This document shows positions 1 to 5,961 of a stretch of 10,350 nt of DNA, piece by piece. The notes under the pieces were generated by a model. That model made no database searches. It had not been told where the DNA came from and was given only the letters and a program-made list of their open reading frames with translations. The stretch is from NCBI GenBank assembly GCA_946479515.1, contig CAMLGF010000100.1:1-10350 (forward strand), written 5' to 3'. Position 1 is the stretch's first letter; each line of letters begins with the position of its first letter. The stretch is from an uncultured Pseudomonadota bacterium. Its GTDB lineage: Bacteria; Pseudomonadota; Gammaproteobacteria; Steroidobacterales; Steroidobacteraceae. The translations under genes and the position numbers were made by a program.

Positions 1-905
1 ACAAAGAGGTGCACGGCATGGTGTACGACATCATGAACGACAAGCAGCGCAAGGCGTACGAAGAGTTCTTCGAGACCGACTTTTCCTTCGAAATCCCCAA
101 GCTGGCGCGCTTCCGCGTCAATGCGTTCAACCAGAACCGCGGCGCCGGCGCCGTGTTCCGCAACATCCCGTCCACCATCATCTCGCTGGACGACCTGGCC
201 GCGCCGAAAATCTTCCGCGACCTGTGCATGTTGCCCCGCGGCCTGGTGCTCGTGACCGGACCGACCGGCTCGGGCAAGTCCACCACGCTCGCCGGCATGG
301 TGAACCACTGTAACGACAACCGTCCCGATCACATCATCACGATCGAGGACCCCATCGAATTCGTGCACGAGAGCAAGCGCTGCCTCGTGAACCAGCGCGA
401 AGTGCACCGTGACACGCTCGGCTTCTCCGAGGCGCTCCGGTCGGCACTGCGCGAAGACCCGGACGTGGTGCTGGTCGGCGAAATGCGCGACCTGGAGACC
501 ATCCGGCTGGCGCTGACGGCCGCCGAGACCGGACACCTGGTGTTCGGCACGCTGCATACCTCATCCGCCGCCAAGACCATCGACCGTGTCGTCGACGTGT
601 TCCCGGCGCAGGAAAAGGAAATGGTGCGCGCCATGCTGTCGGAATCCCTGCGCGCGGTCATTTCGCAGACCCTGCTCAAGCGCAACGGTGGCGGCCGCAT
701 CGCCGCGCACGAGATCATGATCGGCACGCCGGCCATCCGGAACCTGATTCGCGAGGGCAAGATCGCCCAGATGTATTCGGCCATCCAGACCGGTGGCGCG
801 GCGGGCATGCAAACACTGGATCAGTGCCTCGCCGATCTGGTGCAGAAGGGTGTGGTGAGCAAGGAAGAAGCCCGCTACAAGGCAGCCAACAAGGATAGTT
901 TGTAA
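1..905 (+). CDS. pilT: Type IV pilus retraction ATPase PilT (5' end outside window)
   Basis: Hexameric cytoplasmic ATPase that depolymerises the type IVa pilus at the inner membrane and so powers twitching motility. The reading frame is open from base 3 with no start in context, so the gene enters from the left; by comparison with 344-residue PilT about 45 residues are missing. Counting the GTG at base 9 as residue 1, the Walker A motif GPTGSGKST is at 84-92, the Asp box (TIEDPIE) at 111-117, Walker B with catalytic glutamate (LVGEMRD) at 155-161, and the His box (TGHLVFGTLH) at 174-183. The C-terminal AIRNLIRE motif at 242-249 is the PilT signature required for retraction and separates it from the two PilU-like neighbours. 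It ends in TAA at 903-905, followed by a hairpin-rich gap before pilU. Identification is secure; only the start is unseen. Confidence 0.97.
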   Translation, partial: KEVHGMVYDIMNDKQRKAYEEFFETDFSFEIPKLARFRVNAFNQNRGAGAVFRNIPSTIISLDDLAAPKIFRDLCMLPRGLVLVTGPTGSGKSTTLAGMVNHCNDNRPDHIITIEDPIEFVHESKRCLVNQREVHRDTLGFSEALRSALREDPDVVLVGEMRDLETIRLALTAAETGHLVFGTLHTSSAAKTIDRVVDVFPAQEKEMVRAMLSESLRAVISQTLLKRNGGGRIAAHEIMIGTPAIRNLIREGKIAQMYSAIQTGGAAGMQTLDQCLADLVQKGVVSKEEARYKAANKDSL

Positions 906-971
906 CGGGGTTCAGCCCCGGGACTCACGCCGGTTGGCAGCGAACCGGTCTATTTGGCCGCGAAGCGCGGC
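906..971 (+). promoter_or_regulatory. Three consecutive hairpins in the pilT-pilU gap
   Basis: The 87-base gap between pilT and pilU holds three perfect inverted repeats in 66 bases. They are CGGGG/CCCCG at 906-910/916-920 with a 5-base loop, CCGGTT/AACCGG at 930-935/943-948 with a 7-base loop, and GCCGCG/CGCGGC at 957-962/966-971 with a 3-base loop. The second is followed by a short T-rich stretch (TATTT at 951-955) but none has a full terminator T-run. They could attenuate or process the pilT-pilU transcript. The structures are seen; the role is inferred. Confidence 0.5.
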
Positions 972-992
972 AGAAGAGAACAGGTACCAGTC

Positions 993-2150
993 ATGGACAG
1001 GGAACAAGGCATCAAGCTCATGCAGGACCTTCTTCGTCGAGTCGTCGACAAGAAGGCCTCGGACCTGTTCATCACCGCGGGCTTCCCGCCGGCGATCAAG
1101 ATCGACGGCGAGGTGCGGCCGCAGTCCGAACGCGCGCTGACCGCCGAGCAGGCCGCCGTGCTGGTGCGCGCCATCATGAACGACCGCCAGACCAAGGAAT
1201 TCGACGCGACCAAGGAGTGCAACTTCGCGATCGCGCCACCGGGCATCGGTCGTTTCCGCGTGAACACCTTCGTGCAGCAGGGCAACACCGGCTGCGTCAT
1301 CCGCCTGATCAACTCCAAGATTCCCACGCTCGAGGAGCTCGACCTGCCGCCCGTCCTCAAGGAAGTGGTGCTGTCGAAGCGCGGCCTCGTGATCCTGGTG
1401 GGCGGCACGGGCTCGGGCAAGTCGACTTCACTGGCGGCGATGGTGGGTTACCGCAATGAGAAGACCCGCGGCCACATCGTGACCATCGAGGACCCGGTGG
1501 AGTACGTGCACCAGCACAAGGGCTGCGTGATCACGCATCGCGAAGTCGGCGTGGACACCGAAAACTGGCACGCCGCGCTGAAGAACACCCTGCGCCAGGC
1601 GCCGGACGTCATCCTCATCGGTGAAATCCGCGATCGCGAGACCATGGAATACGGCATTCAGTTCGCCGAAACCGGCCACCTCGTGCTGGCCACGCTGCAC
1701 GCCAACAGCTCCAACCAGGCGCTCGACCGCATCATCAATTTCTTCCCCGACGAGCGCCGCGAACAGTTGCTGATGGATCTGTCGCTGAACATCCGTGCGC
1801 TCGTGTCGCAACGCCTGATTCCGCGCGAGTCCGGTTCCGGGCGCATCGCCGCCATGGAGATCATGCTGAACTCGCCCCTGATCCAGGATCTCATCTTCAA
1901 GGGTGAGGTCGCCAAGATCAAAGAAGTCATGTCGCGCTCCACGCGCATCGGCATGAAGACCTTCGACCAGGCGCTCTACGACCTGTACGAAGCGGGCTTC
2001 ATCTCCTACGAGGATGCGCTGCGCAACGCCGACTCGAAGAACGAGCTGCGCCTCAAGATCAAGCTGGAGAGCAAGCGCGAGGTGAAGAATCTCGATGACG
2101 GCGGCGCGCTCGCCATCATCGACGAAGAGCAGCAGGGCCGCTCCTTCTAA
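993..2150 (+). CDS. pilU: Type IV pilus retraction ATPase PilU
   Basis: PilT paralogue and cytoplasmic hexameric ATPase that in Pseudomonas and Vibrio assists PilT-dependent pilus retraction. The product is 385 residues against 382 for P. aeruginosa PilU. It opens with the PAS-like N-terminal domain (KASDLFITAG at 21-30, close to the PilU SDLFITAG). Then come Walker A GGTGSGKST at 137-145, Asp box around E166-D167, Walker B LIGEIRD with catalytic E211, and His box TGHLVLATLH at 227-236. The PilT motif AIRNLIRE is absent (LIQDLIFKGE instead), and a variable tail of about 27 residues follows LRLKIKL, both as in PilU. I chose the ATG at 993: an in-frame TTG at 954 would add 13 codons with atypical third positions and would lie inside a hairpin region. 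The third ATPase gene starts 6 bases after the stop. Confidence 0.93.
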   Translation: MDREQGIKLMQDLLRRVVDKKASDLFITAGFPPAIKIDGEVRPQSERALTAEQAAVLVRAIMNDRQTKEFDATKECNFAIAPPGIGRFRVNTFVQQGNTGCVIRLINSKIPTLEELDLPPVLKEVVLSKRGLVILVGGTGSGKSTSLAAMVGYRNEKTRGHIVTIEDPVEYVHQHKGCVITHREVGVDTENWHAALKNTLRQAPDVILIGEIRDRETMEYGIQFAETGHLVLATLHANSSNQALDRIINFFPDERREQLLMDLSLNIRALVSQRLIPRESGSGRIAAMEIMLNSPLIQDLIFKGEVAKIKEVMSRSTRIGMKTFDQALYDLYEAGFISYEDALRNADSKNELRLKIKLESKREVKNLDDGGALAIIDEEQQGRSF

Positions 2151-2156
2151 CCAGAC

Positions 2157-3284
2157 ATGCCAGCAGTGAACGAGCAGCTCGTCGACACCATCGAGGTCAA
2201 GGAGCGGGGCGAAGGCGCCCCGATGGTGCTCAACACCCGTCCGCTGTTCAAGCTGATGGTGGAGCGCAAGGCCTCGGATCTCTTCTTCACGTCGAACTCG
2301 CCCATCAAGGTGAAGATCGAGGGTGCCATCATCCCGATCAACAAGCAGATCCTCACGCCCGAAACCGTGCGCCAGGCCGCCTACGGGCTCATGACGCCGG
2401 ATCAGCTCGAGAGCTTCAAGCGCGAACTGGAAATAGACTTCGCGATCTCCGAGCCCGGGCTCGGCCGGTTCCGCGTCAACGTGTTCTACCAGCGCGGCTA
2501 CCCGGCGATGGTGCTGCGCTACATCAGCGCCGACATGCCGAAGCTGGATCAGCTCGGCCTGCCCGACATGTTCAAGGACCTCATCATGATGAAGCGCGGG
2601 CTCATCCTGATGGTGGGCGCTACCGGCTCGGGCAAGTCCACATCCATCGCCGCGATGATCAATCATCGCAACGAGGTGTCGTCGGATCACATCGTGACCA
2701 TCGAGGATCCGATCGAATTCCTGCACACCAACAAGCGTTCCATCGTCAACCAGCGCGAAGTCGGCCTGGACACCAAGAGCTTCGCGCGTGCGCTGCGCGG
2801 AGTGATGCGCGCGGCCCCCGACGTCATCCTGATCGGCGAGATCCGCGATCGCGAGACGATGGAAGCGGCGATCAATCTTTCCGGCACAGGTCATCTCGTC
2901 CTTTCGACCCTGCATGCGAACAACAGCGCCGAGACGCTCGACCGCATCATCAACATGTTCCCGCAGGACCAGCACAAGCAGATCTTCCTCGATCTGTCGC
3001 AGTACCTGCGCGCCATCCTTTCGCAGCGCCTGGTGGTCGGCAAGGACGGCAAGCGCATGGCGGCCATCGAAGTCATGCTGAACACGCCTTACATCACCGA
3101 GCTCGTGAAGCGCGGTGACGTCTCGGCCATCAAGGAAGCCATCGTGGCCAGCTCCGAACGCGGCGTGCAGAGTTTCGACGTGGCGTTGCTGAACCTGTAC
3201 AAGCAGGGCCGCATCGAGCTCGAGGAAGCACTGGCCAACGCGGACTCGCGCTCCAACCTCGAGGCCAAGATCAACTTCGGCTGA
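2157..3284 (+). CDS. Second PilU-like pilus retraction ATPase (PilT/PilU family)
   Basis: A third secretion-ATPase of the PilT/PilU group, predicted to act at the type IV pilus base. All motor motifs are intact in the 375-residue product: KASDLFF at 38-44, Walker A GATGSGKST at 154-162, Asp box E183-D184, Walker B LIGEIRD with E228, and His box TGHLVLSTLH at 244-253. The PilT AIRNLIRE motif is replaced by YITELVKRG, and the Walker B and His-box wording is PilU-like. Unlike the pilU before it, it has no C-terminal tail and ends soon after NADSRSNLEAKI. It begins 6 bases after pilU, so co-transcription is expected. The ATG at 2157 has no Shine-Dalgarno, but the 22 codons before the next ATG (2223) have the strong G/C third-position bias of real coding sequence. 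The start at 2223 has GAAGG 7 bases upstream and remains a real alternative. Its specific job is unknown. Confidence 0.9.
   Translation: MPAVNEQLVDTIEVKERGEGAPMVLNTRPLFKLMVERKASDLFFTSNSPIKVKIEGAIIPINKQILTPETVRQAAYGLMTPDQLESFKRELEIDFAISEPGLGRFRVNVFYQRGYPAMVLRYISADMPKLDQLGLPDMFKDLIMMKRGLILMVGATGSGKSTSIAAMINHRNEVSSDHIVTIEDPIEFLHTNKRSIVNQREVGLDTKSFARALRGVMRAAPDVILIGEIRDRETMEAAINLSGTGHLVLSTLHANNSAETLDRIINMFPQDQHKQIFLDLSQYLRAILSQRLVVGKDGKRMAAIEVMLNTPYITELVKRGDVSAIKEAIVASSERGVQSFDVALLNLYKQGRIELEEALANADSRSNLEAKINFG
2206..2221 (+). promoter_or_regulatory. Hairpin over the ribosome site of the alternative ATG at 2223
   Basis: GGGGCG at 2206-2211 and CGCCCC at 2216-2221 form a perfect 6-bp GC stem with loop AAGG. 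It ends one base before an in-frame ATG at 2223. The loop carries part of GAAGG, the only Shine-Dalgarno-like element for that ATG. If 2223 is used, the site would sit in a stable hairpin. If 2157 is used, this is ordinary coding sequence. Confidence 0.35.
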
Positions 3285-3288
3285 TCGC

Positions 3289-3387
3289 TCCCGCGCGGAT
3301 CACGGGGCGATACCTGGCGTGGCGGTTGGCTGGCCACGCTGTTCAGCGGCAACTCGGTCAGGCGGCGGCCATCCCGCGCGGGTCACG
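3289..3387. repeat. Pair of 16-base direct repeats in the convergent gap
   Basis: TCCCGCGCGGATCACG at 3289-3304 recurs as TCCCGCGCGGGTCACG at 3372-3387, 15 of 16 identical and 83 bases apart. The first copy starts 4 bases after the third ATPase stop codon. The second covers the stop codon of the convergent diiron gene (TGA on the minus strand at 3383-3385) and includes the 10-base palindrome CCCGCGCGGG (3373-3382). No gene lies between them. High GC makes chance similarity possible. Confidence 0.45.
3315..3341. terminator. Possible bidirectional hairpin between convergent genes
   Basis: GCGTGGC at 3317-3323 and GCCACGC at 3333-3339 form a perfect 7-bp stem with a 9-base loop, extendable by two G-T pairs to 3315-3341. 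It lies between the stop codons of two convergent genes (3284 plus, 3383 minus), where a terminator serving both strands would be expected. Neither side has a T-tract, so it is not a classical intrinsic terminator. Confidence 0.35.
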
Positions 3388-4138
3388 CGGCGGGATTGCG
3401 CGCCGAGTCTCGCGCCCGCGGGCGATACGCGCCGCCGCGCATGACCATGCGAAACGTGGCGCGACAGTCGCGCACGAAGCTTCGCAGGCCGTAGCCGGCG
3501 TGGCGCAGCACGCGGCGGTGGTCGTGATACACCACGCAGGCCGAGATCGTGAGCAGCGCGCGATGCATGGCCGCGACGGCGCGACGGTGCAGCGGCCCGT
3601 GCGCGCCTCGCAAGGTCATCAGCAACTGCGTCTCGTAGCGCAGGTGCAATGACTCGTCGGCGCACATCGTGCGGCAGATGGTCTTGAGGCATCGCGAGTT
3701 CGTGGCGCGGGCCAACGCGCGGTAGTACACGAAGCCGATCATCTCCGCCGTGACGAGCACGGTCACGGCGGCCTCGAATCCGGCGAGCTTGCGCAAGGAC
3801 CGGAAGATCGAATCCGTCCAGCTGCGCTGCTTCAACTCGATGCCGTTGGCGAGCATGAACGACTTGAGCTGCGCGGCGTGGTGCTGCTCCTCCCTGATGA
3901 ACAGGGCGGTGACGGCAGGCAGTGCCGGCAGTCCGTGGCGCGCCGCGTAGGCTTCGGCGAACCGAAGCAGCGTGCGCCCCTCGGACTGTTCACCCAGCTG
4001 GAAGGTGGCGATCGAGGCGGCGATGCGTCGGTGTTCCGCGTCCGTCAACCAATCGTCTTCCTGCGGCCGGTGGATAACCAGGTTCCGCGCCCGGGCGGAG
4101 AACACATCGAGCCAATAGTTCCAGTCGAACACACACAC
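3383..4138 (-). CDS. Ferritin-like diiron protein of unknown function
   Basis: I do not recognise a named family member. The 251-residue product carries a ferritin-like four-helix pattern. Helix 1 has GEQSEG (E50 or E53), helix 2 has REEQHH (E83/E84 with H86/H87, an ExxH), helix 3 has TAEMIGF (E132), and helix 4 has DESLH (E162-x-x-H165). E...ExxH...E...ExxH is the usual carboxylate-bridged diiron ligand set of ferritin-like oxygenases and related proteins. Three cysteines (150, 155, 159) crowd just ahead of the last ligand pair. The last 40 residues are arginine-rich and probably disordered. There is no signal peptide, so it should be cytoplasmic. The start is uncertain: GTG codons at 4138 and 4132 both fit, and a TTG at 4180 would add 14 poorly coding residues. 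It faces the ATPase genes convergently and lies downstream of the cytochrome gene on the same strand. An oxidase or hydroxylase role is inference from the fold. Confidence 0.75.
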   Translation of the reverse strand: MCVFDWNYWLDVFSARARNLVIHRPQEDDWLTDAEHRRIAASIATFQLGEQSEGRTLLRFAEAYAARHGLPALPAVTALFIREEQHHAAQLKSFMLANGIELKQRSWTDSIFRSLRKLAGFEAAVTVLVTAEMIGFVYYRALARATNSRCLKTICRTMCADESLHLRYETQLLMTLRGAHGPLHRRAVAAMHRALLTISACVVYHDHRRVLRHAGYGLRSFVRDCRATFRMVMRGGAYRPRARDSARNPAA

Positions 4139-4258
4139 CTCGCTTGGCTGCGAAGAGTCTGCGCACCGGGCGACTCGCAATGGTGATATCTGCGGGCGGA
4201 ATTCGGGCGAATCATGGCGTGGCGCCGTGCACCGGGGCAGGGCGCGGCCGCTGTCGCT

Positions 4259-4945
4259 TCAGTGCCGGACGATGGAACTCAGGTCCGGGCTCACGCGCGA
4301 GAGATAGTCGGCGACTCCGCGCAACTGCGGCGCCGACAGCCGCTGCAGCATCTCGACATGGGCGGCATCCATGCCGGGGCGGCGCTTCTGCGCCGTGTCC
4401 TCCAGCTGACGCAGGAGATAGGCATAGTGCTGCCCGGCCAGTCGCGGCCGCCGCCTCATCAGGTCGCCCTGTCCGAGCGGCCCGTGGCAGCGTTCGCATT
4501 CCCGGAAATAGATGCTCGCGCCCTCTCCCAGGGAAGTGCCGTCGCCGATGCCAGCCGCGGTGCGGGGGAATCTCGGCAGGCTGGCGACATAGGCCGCGAC
4601 GTCGGTCACGTCCTGGGCGGCCGGCAGATGATGCCGGTCCGCGAAGTACTGCATGCGCTCGTCGAGGCGCTGCTCGTGCCGGAAATCGGTGAGCTGCTTC
4701 AGGAGCACGCTGCCGTGCTGGCCGGCGATGGCCGGAATGGCGCCGTCGTCGGTGCCGGAGCCATCGGGACCATGGCAGGCGGCGCAGGTCTCGAACAACG
4801 TGGCGCCGCGCGCGAGATCGGGCTTGAGCCTTGCCGCGTCGTTGAATTCGTGGATGGCGCCGAGTCTGCCCTCGGGCGATTGCGCGATCGCCGCCGCTGC
4901 AATGGCCAGCATCAGGGTCATCGAAGCGAGTGGTGCGTGGCGCAT
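4259..4945 (-). CDS. Exported diheme cytochrome c (c4/c553-like)
   Basis: Periplasmic c-type cytochrome with two class I heme domains, expected to shuttle electrons to or from membrane complexes. From the ATG at 4945 the 228-residue product starts with a signal peptide: MRHAPLASM, a hydrophobic run TLMLAIAAAAI, then a likely cut after AIA near residue 21. Two CxxCH heme-attachment motifs follow, CAACH at 54-58 and CERCH at 150-154. Candidate axial methionines are M98 (ERMQYF) and M192 (RRPGMD). The half-molecule repeat (heme motif, GQH plus LLxQL, then a late Met and a DVxxYxxSL or GVxxYLS helix) is the cytochrome c4 layout, which usually has about 190-210 mature residues. A GTG at 4954 would add three residues. 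The spacing to the PyrK-like gene upstream is 86 bases with a hairpin, so a separate promoter is possible. Which redox partner it serves is unknown. Confidence 0.88.
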   Translation of the reverse strand: MRHAPLASMTLMLAIAAAAIAQSPEGRLGAIHEFNDAARLKPDLARGATLFETCAACHGPDGSGTDDGAIPAIAGQHGSVLLKQLTDFRHEQRLDERMQYFADRHHLPAAQDVTDVAAYVASLPRFPRTAAGIGDGTSLGEGASIYFRECERCHGPLGQGDLMRRRPRLAGQHYAYLLRQLEDTAQKRRPGMDAAHVEMLQRLSAPQLRGVADYLSRVSPDLSSIVRH

Positions 4946-5012
4946 GCGAACCACAGTAATCAGCGCCCGGGGGCGGCGCGATCAAGGGGACTACGTATGC
5001 GCCTACGGTATT

Positions 5013-5028
5013 GCCGCAGGCTTGCGGC
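5013..5028 (-). terminator. Hairpin just after the PyrK-like gene
   Basis: GCCGCA at 5013-5018 and TGCGGC at 5023-5028 make a perfect 6-bp stem with a 4-base loop. Read on the minus strand, it starts 3 bases after the stop codon of the PyrK-like gene. That is where the transcript of the gshB-to-pyrK operon could end before the cytochrome gene. No T-run follows (AATACC), so termination would be weak or need Rho. The stem could instead protect a 3' end. Confidence 0.35.
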
Positions 5029-5031
5029 CGC

Positions 5032-5961
5032 TCAGCCGAACACCGCGCGCGAGTCGAACACCGGCCCATCCACGCACACGCGCTTCATCGCCGGTCCTTC
5101 GGGCGTGGTCACGCGCACGGTGCAGCCGGCGCAACCGCCGACCGCGCAGGCCATGAATTCTTCCAGCGACACCTGGCAGGGCACGTCGTGTTTGACCGCC
5201 ACCCGGGCCAGGGCTTCGAGCATGGGCGTGGGGCCGCACGAGAACATCTCGACTTCGGCTTTCGCCCCGGGGTCCAGGGCGCCTAACCACTCGTCCGCGA
5301 GTTGCGTGACGAACCCGTCGTAACAGCCGGGAAACCCGGCCTTGGACGCGAGCCGGCTGGGAACTCCCCAGCCGTCGAGCAGCGGCATGGCGGCAATCGT
5401 GCCGGCCGGTATGCCCGGCACGAGGATGGTCGACGGCCGCGTCTTGAAGGGGAACGGAATCTCCGACCCCATGAGCACCAGCGGGTTCCACGGCCCTCCC
5501 TGCGCGCTCATCCACTCGGCCAGGAACACCATGGGCGGAATTCCGACGCCGCCGCCGACGAGCAATGCGCGCGGTCTGCGTGGATCGGGCCGGAAGGGCT
5601 GGCCAATGGGGCCGAGCACACTGATGTCATCCCCGCTGCGGCGGCGCGACAGCGCGCGCAGCCCGGGGCCGACGATCTTGTACAGGATCTCGATCCAACC
5701 CTCGGTGGCGTTCACGCGCTGGATGGACAGCGGCCGGCGCATCGGCACGTCAGGATCGCAGGTGAGGTGCACGAAGCTGCCGGGCAGTGCTCGCGAGGCA
5801 CATTTCGGCGCGGACAGCCGTAACACGAACTGATCGCCGGGCCAGGCTTCCTGCGCCAGCACCTTGCCATCCTCGAGGAAGACACTGCCGCGATGTTCGG
5901 GATGGATTCCATGGCCACGGCCCGCCTCGTCCTGCGGCGGCTTTTCTCCGGGAGCATTCAT
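5032..5961 (-). CDS. PyrK-type dihydroorotate dehydrogenase electron-transfer subunit
   Basis: Flavin/iron-sulfur reductase of the ferredoxin-NADP reductase superfamily. PyrK proteins pass electrons from dihydroorotate dehydrogenase PyrD (class 1B) to NAD+. In the 309-residue product the FAD domain has RPLSI at 76-80. The NAD domain has the glycine-rich LLVGGGVGIPP at 133-143 and CGPTPML at 242-248. The C-terminal [2Fe-2S] site has C272, C277, C280 and C296 (CAVGGCAGC, then VCVDGPVF), the PyrK arrangement. It is longer than typical PyrK (about 250-265) because of an N-terminal extension and a longer middle. The ATG at 5961 is chosen because it overlaps the pyrB stop as ATGA and has GAGGG 6 bases upstream; the open frame continues further upstream but only inside pyrB. 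Placement after pyrB supports a pyrimidine role. No PyrD is in the window, so its partner is unknown and another reductase role cannot be excluded. Confidence 0.85.
   Translation of the reverse strand: MNAPGEKPPQDEAGRGHGIHPEHRGSVFLEDGKVLAQEAWPGDQFVLRLSAPKCASRALPGSFVHLTCDPDVPMRRPLSIQRVNATEGWIEILYKIVGPGLRALSRRRSGDDISVLGPIGQPFRPDPRRPRALLVGGGVGIPPMVFLAEWMSAQGGPWNPLVLMGSEIPFPFKTRPSTILVPGIPAGTIAAMPLLDGWGVPSRLASKAGFPGCYDGFVTQLADEWLGALDPGAKAEVEMFSCGPTPMLEALARVAVKHDVPCQVSLEEFMACAVGGCAGCTVRVTTPEGPAMKRVCVDGPVFDSRAVFG

Noticed and set aside
954..992. TTG start for pilU at 954
   Set aside because: The 13 extra codons have poor third-position bias, lie over a hairpin, and exceed the usual PilU N-terminus; the ATG at 993 fits family length.
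1428..2975. A 515-codon open frame on the minus strand spanning both PilU-like genes, with internal similarity between its halves
   Set aside because: It is antisense to two paralogous, motif-complete ATPase genes. High G/C third positions remove stops from the opposite frame, and the internal similarity just mirrors the paralogy.
4214..5323. Long plus-strand open frame of 369 codons
   Set aside because: It is antisense to the cytochrome c gene with its two CxxCH motifs and signal peptide, and to the 3' end of the PyrK-like gene. It shows no recognisable domain.
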